DNA from: Cytophagales bacterium
GTDB lineage: Bacteria > Bacteroidota > Bacteroidia > Cytophagales > Cyclobacteriaceae
Reading direction: 5' to 3'
DNA: 64,000 nucleotides
Assembly: GCA_017303795.1 (NCBI GenBank)
Contig: JAFLBR010000010.1
Location: forward strand, 127,447 to 191,446
In this document: piece after piece, positions 17,028 to 24,770 of the stretch
Layout of the letters: each line of letters begins with the position of its first letter
Numbering within the stretch: position 1 is the stretch's first letter
Program-made: the position numbers and the translations under genes
The notes under the pieces: model-generated
The model's database searches: none
Seen by the model: only the letters and a program-made list of their open reading frames with translations
What the model was told of the DNA's origin: nothing

Positions 17028-20000
17028 TGTGGGGTGTTTGGTAATAAAATAGTAAATGTTGTGCCTGACTGCCCGCCAGACAGACCTTCGTCTTCTTTGG
17101 TTTCTACTTTCAATTCGCCATCGTGGCCTTTGGTAATAATCTCGTAGCTCATGCTCAGGCCCAGCCCCGTACCTTGGCCCGATGGTTTGGTAGTGAAGAA
17201 AGGTTGGAATATTTTATCGATGATGTGCTTTGGAATACCATTGCCATTATCCTCCACAAAAATTTCTACTCCGTTTTCTTTCTTACGCGTGCCTACTGTT
17301 ACAGTTGGTTCATAACCTGCAACACCTTGTTGTTTCCGTTCGGCCACAGCATAAAAAGCATTGGTGATCAGGTTAAGAATTACGCGGCCCACATCTTGCC
17401 CTACTACATTTACTTTCTCTACGCGTTCATCAAAGTCAGTCTTCATGGAAGCGTTGAACGATTTATCTTTTGCCCGCAAACCATGATAGGCCAGGCGTAG
17501 GTATTCATCGGCCAGCGCGTTAATGTTGGTAGGTTCTTTTTTGTTGTTGCTGGTGCGCGAATGCTGCAACATACTTTTCACAATGCCATCGGCACGTTTG
17601 CCGTGAAACATAATCTTCGATTCGTTATCGGCTAAAGCCGTTGCTATCGTTTTAACTTCATTCAGATTTCCGTTCTCAATTTCTTGCTTCAGTTCATCAA
17701 TCAACTCTTTATTAACTTCGGCAAAGTTGTTTACAAAGTTGAGTGGGTTTTGAATTTCGTGTGCAATACCTGCTGTCAGTTCACCTAAAGAAGCCATCTT
17801 CTCTGACTGAATCAATTGCTTTTGTGTTTCCTGCAATTCGTTTAATGATTTCTGCAATGCATTGGTGCGGTTCTCTACTTTTTCTTCCAGTAATTGATTT
17901 TGTCTTTTTAATGCACGCGATCTGAATCGGACAACCAAAGTCATAAAGCCGAAGAAGATTATAGCATACACGGTATAAGCCCACCACGTTTTCCACCACG
18001 GTGCGGTAATCTCAAAAGTGAAGGTTGCCGGTTTGCTCCATAGGCCATTGATACCACGACTTGCTACTTTAAAGGTATAAGTACCCGGTGGAAGATCGCG
18101 GTAATTTTCACTCAGTGTTTTATCAGTAATCGCACTCCAGTTTTTATCAATGCCTTCCAGTATATACCGATACCGGAGTTTATCCGGATAGCTTAACTGC
18201 ATGGCCGAGTAGTTGAAGCTTACATAGTTTTGATTATATGGCACTACCAGATTGTACGGCATATAGAATGTCGTTTCAACAGAATCCCATTGAATGTTGT
18301 TTTGAATAAGATAATCATCGGCCGGAAGCGATGCGCGGTTACGGAAGTCATGTCGCTGATCAAAGAAATTAACGGCTGCTACTTGTGGCGTGCTGCGTGT
18401 TGTGTCCAGTTGCACCGAATCCATTACTAGTAAGACTAATGTTTCCACACCGGCCCAGTACTGACCACTCTTGGTAAACATGGCACTGTTCTGGTCAAAA
18501 TCAAGCGCGCCTAATCCCTGTGCCCTTCCCAGATTGGTGGTCTTAATCGTGAATCTATTTTTCTCATCCACCTGTGGCGTAATGATGGATAGTCCATTGG
18601 TGGTACCTGCATAAATTTTTCCGTTGCGCCTGTTCAAGGTATAAACACCGTTATCTGCCAGGCCCTCGCTGGTCTTGATGTAAGTAATAGAATCGTTAGT
18701 AGGGTTAATAATATCAATTCCGCCATATCCGCCTATCCATACATTACCCTGAGAATCTTCCAGTATTGAATTTCCGGACTCACTGCTTAACCCATTCGTG
18801 GTGTTCAGAAATTTCATGGTGCTACGTTGAGCATCTATCATCATAACACCAGACGTGCTGAGTACCCAGAGTTGATTCTTACTATCGGCATACATGCCAA
18901 AGTAGAACGCTCCCACCCATGCTTCCAGGTTAACAATCCGCTTCACCAAACCTTTATCCGGATTAATCACAGATAAGCCTGAGGATGAGCTAACCCACAT
19001 ATCACCATCTTTGTTCTCAAAAAAAGTTGATGTTTCCCGATCAGGTAATCCATGCGTGGTAGTGATTTGTGAAAGCGTTTGCTTCTTCAAATCAATAATA
19101 TGCAGGCCATTGCCATTATTTCCAATCCAGATTCTCCCCTTACTGTCTTCCAGTAGGGCCGTAGCCGAATTATGAACAAGTCCGGCATCCTTCGATATAT
19201 GTTGTATGGTCTCCGTAGCCGGATTATAGACATCTATTCCATTGTCTGTACCAATCCAGATTTTTCCGTCTTGTGCTTCTAATGTTGACCAGATTGAAGT
19301 GTTCCCCAAACCATCAGCATTTGTATAATTGCCTGGGCGGCCAAGTTTAGGATAGAATACGGGTGTAGAGCCATTGAAGGAACCTATCCATACCTGACCC
19401 TCATCATCGGTAAGGGTACGTAAAACAATGGCACCAGGGTTTACAAGGAAACCTTCGAAAAGGTTATTCTTTAGATCAAGCGAATACACATAGCCATCAT
19501 TTACCGCCATCCACATTTTACCCGAAGCATCTTCCGAAATTCCAACTACATCTTCTTTACTGCCGGCAACGAACAGTTGTTGTTCCTTTTCCAGCAATCG
19601 TAGTTTGTTGTTTTTACGATCAACTATAGATGCACCTGATAAACTTCCAAGCCATATCTCACCGGTACTGGCTTGAAGAACATCAATTATCCCGTTGGTT
19701 GATAAACCGCTCCGTTGATCAAGTGTCCTCAACTTATTAGCTTTCAGATCAACAATGGCAACACCATTTAATGAGGCTATCCAGATTAGTCCTTCCGTAT
19801 CTTTCATAATACCACGGTTTCTTGCTCCGGGCAGTCCGTTGGTCTGATTCAATTGACGGGCAACGCGGGTTTCAGGCTCGTAGATCACAACACCATTACC
19901 AAATATCGGAATCCAGATGCGACCTTCGTTATCCTGAATAATTTTATAGGTTGAACCCTGGTTGGCCGGGAAAATATCTTCCAGTAATTCAATGGTTCCA

Positions 20001-20668
20001 GCTTTCTCATCTATCACATAGGTATCGCCTGTGTTAATGCCCACCCAGATTCGGTTTTTGTTGTCGCGAAAAAGTGACATTATATCAATGAATGGAAGAC
20101 CTTGCTCCAAACTATAGATTTCGAGAAACCCGCCATCATACCGGCAAAGACCTTTGCTGGTACCAATCCATAATGCACCCGAAGGATCTTTTAGAAAATC
20201 GCGGGCGGTGCCAGGCAAACCAATAGAAGTAGCATCTAGGAAACCGCGCGGAAGACCTTGCGCATACACAGGTGAACCAGCTTTTACTACTTTGGGTGGA
20301 AGCAGTTTGATGATTCTGTTTTTCATCGTGTCGGCTGGTAGGTTGTTGATGTTGAATACCGAATCGGGTAAACTATTCCAATCGAATTGTTTTTCAGTTA
20401 ATGGTTTCGGCAATGGTTTCGCACCGCCAATGCTAAATGGTTTAGAAGGGATTTTATCAAGCGAAAATTTCTTGATGGTTGGTGGTTTAACACTATCGGC
20501 ACGAACGATTTTCCATTTAATGGTTGTTGGTTCGCTAAACTTAAAAGGCTTGGTTACGGGTTGCGAGAACTCTGTTTCATCAGCTGGAAATTGAACTTGA
20601 TCGGAAGTGTTGCTGCATCCACTGATAAGCAGTAAGAAAAAGGAAAGCAGCCAGAAGTATAGCTTCAT
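17024..20668 (-). CDS. Two-component-propeller sensor histidine kinase, lipoprotein-type
   Basis: 1214 aa from the ATG at 20668 (MKLYFWLLSFF). A GTG 15 codons upstream (20713) would bury the signal, so I reject it. The signal ends in lipobox LISGC (Cys18). About 700 residues of Reg_prop propeller repeats follow (GLIWIASLNGVAI, GKIWIGTDNGID and similar), then a Y_Y_Y domain (YRYILEGIDKNWS), one membrane helix (about 890-910), a coiled coil, a HisKA-like H-box (GIAHEIQNPLNFVNNF, His about 970) and a HATPase with N (LNLITNAFYAV), G1 (DNGNGI) and G2 (GTGLGLSM) boxes. A short LSGGQSG insertion interrupts the last strands. Overlaps the receiver gene by 4 nt. Confidence 0.92.
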   Translation of the reverse strand: MKLYFWLLSFFLLLISGCSNTSDQVQFPADETEFSQPVTKPFKFSEPTTIKWKIVRADSVKPPTIKKFSLDKIPSKPFSIGGAKPLPKPLTEKQFDWNSLPDSVFNINNLPADTMKNRIIKLLPPKVVKAGSPVYAQGLPRGFLDATSIGLPGTARDFLKDPSGALWIGTSKGLCRYDGGFLEIYSLEQGLPFIDIMSLFRDNKNRIWVGINTGDTYVIDEKAGTIELLEDIFPANQGSTYKIIQDNEGRIWIPIFGNGVVIYEPETRVARQLNQTNGLPGARNRGIMKDTEGLIWIASLNGVAIVDLKANKLRTLDQRSGLSTNGIIDVLQASTGEIWLGSLSGASIVDRKNNKLRLLEKEQQLFVAGSKEDVVGISEDASGKMWMAVNDGYVYSLDLKNNLFEGFLVNPGAIVLRTLTDDEGQVWIGSFNGSTPVFYPKLGRPGNYTNADGLGNTSIWSTLEAQDGKIWIGTDNGIDVYNPATETIQHISKDAGLVHNSATALLEDSKGRIWIGNNGNGLHIIDLKKQTLSQITTTHGLPDRETSTFFENKDGDMWVSSSSGLSVINPDKGLVKRIVNLEAWVGAFYFGMYADSKNQLWVLSTSGVMMIDAQRSTMKFLNTTNGLSSESGNSILEDSQGNVWIGGYGGIDIINPTNDSITYIKTSEGLADNGVYTLNRRNGKIYAGTTNGLSIITPQVDEKNRFTIKTTNLGRAQGLGALDFDQNSAMFTKSGQYWAGVETLVLLVMDSVQLDTTRSTPQVAAVNFFDQRHDFRNRASLPADDYLIQNNIQWDSVETTFYMPYNLVVPYNQNYVSFNYSAMQLSYPDKLRYRYILEGIDKNWSAITDKTLSENYRDLPPGTYTFKVASRGINGLWSKPATFTFEITAPWWKTWWAYTVYAIIFFGFMTLVVRFRSRALKRQNQLLEEKVENRTNALQKSLNELQETQKQLIQSEKMASLGELTAGIAHEIQNPLNFVNNFAEVNKELIDELKQEIENGNLNEVKTIATALADNESKIMFHGKRADGIVKSMLQHSRTSNNKKEPTNINALADEYLRLAYHGLRAKDKSFNASMKTDFDERVEKVNVVGQDVGRVILNLITNAFYAVAERKQQGVAGYEPTVTVGTRKKENGVEIFVEDNGNGIPKHIIDKIFQPFFTTKPSGQGTGLGLSMSYEIITKGHDGELKVETKEDEGLSGGQSGTTFTILLPNTPQ

Positions 20669-20722
20669 TGAACCCTCAATTTTGATATGAGTAAAGATAG
20701 GGTAAGATTCCACAAGGCCAGA

Positions 20723-23700
20723 TTATTCATTAGGTAATACTAAAATAAAAGTAGAGCCCTCACCTTCCTTTGACTCGACCGTCAGGTTGCCCGAATGTCC
20801 TTTTGTTACGATGTCGTAACTCAAGGATAGTCCGAGTCCGGTACCTTGCCCAGCTGGCTTGGTCGTAAAGAAGGGTTGAAAAATTTTCTGAGTAATACTT
20901 TCAGGGATTCCATTACCATTGTCCTGCACTTGTATAACCACCTTGCCGCCAACCGATTTTGTAGTTACGGTAACGGTGGGTTCGTACGCAGCCGTGCCCG
21001 ACTTTTTCTTCTTCTCGTTTACAGCATAGAAAGCGTTTGTAAGTAAATTCAAAACTACCCGACCAATATCCTGTGGAACAACATTTATCTTTCCTATAGT
21101 CGGATCGAAATTGGTTTTGAAAGCAGCATTAAACGATTTGTCTTTGGCGCGAAGTCCGTGATAAGAAAGACGCAGGTATTCATCGCACAGTTCGTTAATA
21201 TCCGTTGATTCTTTTTGCCCCGAACTGGCACGTGAATGTTGTAACATTCCTTTTACAATACCATCGGCACGCTTGCCATGAAACATTATCTTCTCTTCAT
21301 TTTGAGAAAGGGTATCGGCAATAGTTTTTGCTTCATTTAGATTTCCGGCATCAATTTCCTGCTTCAGTTCGTCTATCAGTTCTTTATTAACGTCCGCAAA
21401 ATTATTTACAAAGTTTAGTGGATTCTGAATTTCATGTGCAATACCTGCAGTCAGCTCACCCAAACTCGCCATCTTTTCGGATTGAATAAGCTGCGATTGC
21501 GTGGACTTTAATTCGGTATATGCGCGTTCAATTTCTTTTGCTTGTTTTAATTCGCGTTCGCGGCTACGCTCCCGCTCCCGAAGTTTTATACTTCTGCGCA
21601 CCGTGCGATCGGCCGTAAAGGCAAGGCCCACAAACAATACGGCATACGAAGCATAAGCCCACCACGTGCGCCACCACGGTGGTAAGATGTTTATCTCTAA
21701 CGTAAGCCCCTCTTCGTTCCAGATACCATAAGCATTTGCAGCCCGCACCTTAAATTTATAGTTGCCCGGATCGAGATTGGTGTACGCAGCAAAGTTTCGG
21801 TTATCGTAAATCCAATCCTGATCGTACCCTTCCAGCATGTGTGCATATTGATTCTTTCTTGGGTTGGCATAATGCAAGGCTGCGAATTCAAAACTGAGAC
21901 TGTTTTGATTGAAGGGCAATGACATGCTTTTTGTCTCCTGCAGACTTTCTGTAAGAGGCGAATTTTCTTGCATCTCTAAAACTGACTTATTAGAAATAAA
22001 GAAGTTAGAAATAATGATTGCCGGTGGTAAGTTGTTGGCAGTAATACTACTAAATGTGGTAAGGCCTTGCTCACTTCCAAAGTAAAACCGACCATCGGTT
22101 GCACGTGTATTGGTCAATGATAAAAAAGCATCTCCGGTTAAGCCATCTGTTGAGTTGTAATTGATAAAGGTTGCCTTACCCAGCCTTTCGTTTATAACCA
22201 TCTGCGACAGTCCATTTTGTGTGGCTATCCACATTTCGCCATTGTCGCCTTCTACTATACCTTCGGTAAGGTTAGTAGGCAAACCATCTGTCTCTGAATA
22301 ACGGGTAAATGTTTCCGTTACCGGATCAAGTTTTGTTATTCCTTCATTAGTCGCAAACCAGAGCATTCCTTTACTATCCGCAAGAATCTCTTTCACGTTG
22401 TTATTACTTAGGGAGTTTAGATCGTCAGGATTATGTGAATAACTCTTTACTTGGTTTGTTACCGGATCAATCCGATCAATACCAGCACCCTCACCGGCTA
22501 CCCAAACGTATTTATCAGTAACCTCAATGTCGTTTATATTCGAGCCGGACGTAGTAAGTTCTTCCTTTTCGGGAACTACTTCAGATTGAAAAGCTGGCAG
22601 TTTATTATTTTCAGATGCTTTCAACAAAACAATTCCATACAAGGATGTTTGTGTAGGCGCTGCCTCATTCCACTTACCGTAGGCGTGGCTATCGTCTGTG
22701 CGAAAATGAAGCGTGTAGCTTCCTGCTTGTAAGTTCAGGCTACCAATTTCAATTCTGTTTTTATAGGCACCTCCGGCATGCATGGTCTTATCATATTGAC
22801 TCATTTGCCAAACCGTATCTTTGGCAGCATTTTCAATCCAACCTAAATCTACCAATTGCGAAGGATCCATTTCGGCCACAGACATTACCCAGTAAGTACC
22901 GGCCTCTTTTATTTCAACAGGTTGTGAGATGTTCTGATTATCAATAACTTTTTCGATTATCCCAATTTTCTGATGGGTAGTCATTAATTGTTCTACTTCT
23001 TGCACCACTTGTACAGGATACTGCACGCCATGTTTATTAATCACTCTATGCACGGTGTTAGTGCGGGTATCTAAATAATTCAATCCATAATTGGTGCCCA
23101 GCCATACTCGTCCGTTTTTGTCGGGCTTAACCACTCGTACCTGATTATGCGATAGCGAGTTGTTGTTTGTAGAGTCGTATTTATAACGGGCTACTTCTTT
23201 GAAGTTTTTATCGAGTCTCACCACACCATCGCCCCAGGTTCCCAACCAGAGCGAGCCATCGGCATCTTCACCAATGGCGCGGGCTGAGCCACCAAACATA
23301 TCGTCCACCACCTTGAATGTGATCTTATCAATTTTCGATTTTGTTGGATCATAAACATTTACGCCTCCTCCACGGGTGCCAACGTACACAACTCCGGGTT
23401 TTACTTTAGAAGCAAGAATTCCAAACGCACCTCCTTTACTTAATGTATTTGGATTATTCGGATCATGTATCAGCGATTGAAAAGGTTTATTGACAGGATC
23501 GTATTTCATCATGCCGGTTTCCACGGTACCAAACCAAAAAATACCACTGCGGTCTTGCATAAACTGTGTGAGGGTAAAGTTCCATCCAAACCCCCGCAGT
23601 TTCATTTTACCTTCGAGTTGAATTTCGGTGTAGCGATCGGTAATACCTTCAAATTTTAAGGGGCCTCTCAGATTATTCGCTATCCAGATGTGGCCTTCAC

Positions 23701-24583
23701 TATCTGACGAAATATCATTCATTTGCGTCCAGCCATTTTCACTATCGTCTGTATATTCTTTAATAATTCGTAGCGTTTCCTTTTCGGTATCGTATTTATA
23801 CACTCCTGCGCGGGTAGTAATCCAGAGTGTATTTGTATTATCCATAAAGAGTGCAGTTATTATGTTGAAAGCAGAAGTGAAATCAAAACCAAGTTTTGCA
23901 ATAGGAATGGGCTTAAAAGCATTTTCGTTTTTAGCTTTACGCATCAAACCATAATTCCACGATGCCAGCCATAAGTTGCTTTTAGAATCTTCTACCAAAC
24001 CATGCGAGTGCCCTATATGATCTGGCTCTGGTACATCCGGAACTTCGTAAACCGCTTTCTTCCAGATGTCATTATCCACATCATACCACACCAATTGAAC
24101 GTTTAAGGTATTAGCCCAAAGTCTGTTCTGAGAGTCCTTAAAGAATTTGTAACCACGCACGTCAGAATCGCTTGTGAAGCCGAAGATCTGAGAGAATTTA
24201 TAATTCTTAAATTCATTCTTGCTCCGAATGTATTTTGAAACACCTTTTTCGGAACTTACCCAGATGTCATGATTGGCATCTTCGAATAAGGCCCACACAT
24301 TATTACCCTGCAAACTGGTGGCCTTTCCGGAGATATTCTTAAACGTTTCAAAACGATAGCCATCGTATTTCTGGAGTCCATTGGCTGTACCGATCCAAAT
24401 TAATCCGTAGCTATCCTGTAGTACATCATAAACCGTAGGCGAAACAACACCATCAGCAATGGAAACATAAGTAGGCTCGATGGTTTGTACAGGTATTTGC
24501 GTTTGCGCGTAACTGGCCACGCAAAGAAATAGAAACAATGTGAGCAGTACAGCTATCCTTGAGGGTAGGTAAAGTTTAGGCAT
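20723..24583 (-). CDS. Two-component-propeller sensor histidine kinase with inserted beta domain
   Basis: 1286 aa. A cleavable signal (ending VASYAQ) precedes Reg_prop propeller blades. An insertion of about 150 residues (about 530-685) splits the propeller and carries DLGWIENAAKDTVWQM, GGAYKNRIEIGSL and TDDSHAYGKWN motifs. Then come further blades, a Y_Y_Y domain (HMLEGYDQDWIY), one membrane helix (about 965-985), a coiled coil, an H-box (GIAHEIQNP, His about 1049) and a HATPase ending VLPNE. The kinase core is nearly identical in motif content to the next gene, indicating duplication. No receiver or HTH is fused. It starts a short gap downstream of the third-kinase remnant. Confidence 0.92.
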   Translation of the reverse strand: MPKLYLPSRIAVLLTLFLFLCVASYAQTQIPVQTIEPTYVSIADGVVSPTVYDVLQDSYGLIWIGTANGLQKYDGYRFETFKNISGKATSLQGNNVWALFEDANHDIWVSSEKGVSKYIRSKNEFKNYKFSQIFGFTSDSDVRGYKFFKDSQNRLWANTLNVQLVWYDVDNDIWKKAVYEVPDVPEPDHIGHSHGLVEDSKSNLWLASWNYGLMRKAKNENAFKPIPIAKLGFDFTSAFNIITALFMDNTNTLWITTRAGVYKYDTEKETLRIIKEYTDDSENGWTQMNDISSDSEGHIWIANNLRGPLKFEGITDRYTEIQLEGKMKLRGFGWNFTLTQFMQDRSGIFWFGTVETGMMKYDPVNKPFQSLIHDPNNPNTLSKGGAFGILASKVKPGVVYVGTRGGGVNVYDPTKSKIDKITFKVVDDMFGGSARAIGEDADGSLWLGTWGDGVVRLDKNFKEVARYKYDSTNNNSLSHNQVRVVKPDKNGRVWLGTNYGLNYLDTRTNTVHRVINKHGVQYPVQVVQEVEQLMTTHQKIGIIEKVIDNQNISQPVEIKEAGTYWVMSVAEMDPSQLVDLGWIENAAKDTVWQMSQYDKTMHAGGAYKNRIEIGSLNLQAGSYTLHFRTDDSHAYGKWNEAAPTQTSLYGIVLLKASENNKLPAFQSEVVPEKEELTTSGSNINDIEVTDKYVWVAGEGAGIDRIDPVTNQVKSYSHNPDDLNSLSNNNVKEILADSKGMLWFATNEGITKLDPVTETFTRYSETDGLPTNLTEGIVEGDNGEMWIATQNGLSQMVINERLGKATFINYNSTDGLTGDAFLSLTNTRATDGRFYFGSEQGLTTFSSITANNLPPAIIISNFFISNKSVLEMQENSPLTESLQETKSMSLPFNQNSLSFEFAALHYANPRKNQYAHMLEGYDQDWIYDNRNFAAYTNLDPGNYKFKVRAANAYGIWNEEGLTLEINILPPWWRTWWAYASYAVLFVGLAFTADRTVRRSIKLRERERSRERELKQAKEIERAYTELKSTQSQLIQSEKMASLGELTAGIAHEIQNPLNFVNNFADVNKELIDELKQEIDAGNLNEAKTIADTLSQNEEKIMFHGKRADGIVKGMLQHSRASSGQKESTDINELCDEYLRLSYHGLRAKDKSFNAAFKTNFDPTIGKINVVPQDIGRVVLNLLTNAFYAVNEKKKKSGTAAYEPTVTVTTKSVGGKVVIQVQDNGNGIPESITQKIFQPFFTTKPAGQGTGLGLSLSYDIVTKGHSGNLTVESKEGEGSTFILVLPNE

Positions 24584-24613
24584 TTGTAAATATAAGCGTT
24601 AAGGTGATTGATG

Positions 24614-24760
24614 TTATTTATTTTCTGGGATCACGATAAAAAAAGTTGTGCCTTCGCCTTCAACAGTCTCCACCCGCAACTCGCCCCCATGCGCTTTTAC
24701 AATATCATAGCTTAAACTCAAGCCTAATCCCAAAAGTAAAATGCCTACTAAGTTTTTCAT
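24614..24760 (-). pseudogene. Chimeric remnant of a third histidine kinase (C-terminal tail)
   Basis: A 48-codon ORF whose residues 11-48 are the end of a kinase HATPase domain: GLGLSLSYDIVKAHGGEL, then VEGEGTTFFIVIP and ENK-stop. This lines up with GLGLSLSYDIVTKGHSGNL in the neighbouring full-length kinase. Its first ten residues (MKNLVGILLL) are not kinase sequence and look like the start of a signal peptide. The simplest reading is a deletion that fused the first codons of one gene to the last 38 codons of a kinase. It lies 10 nt downstream of the TIR-HD gene. It could be translated but cannot fold as a kinase. Confidence 0.75.
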
Positions 24761-24770
24761 ATTAGTCTCA

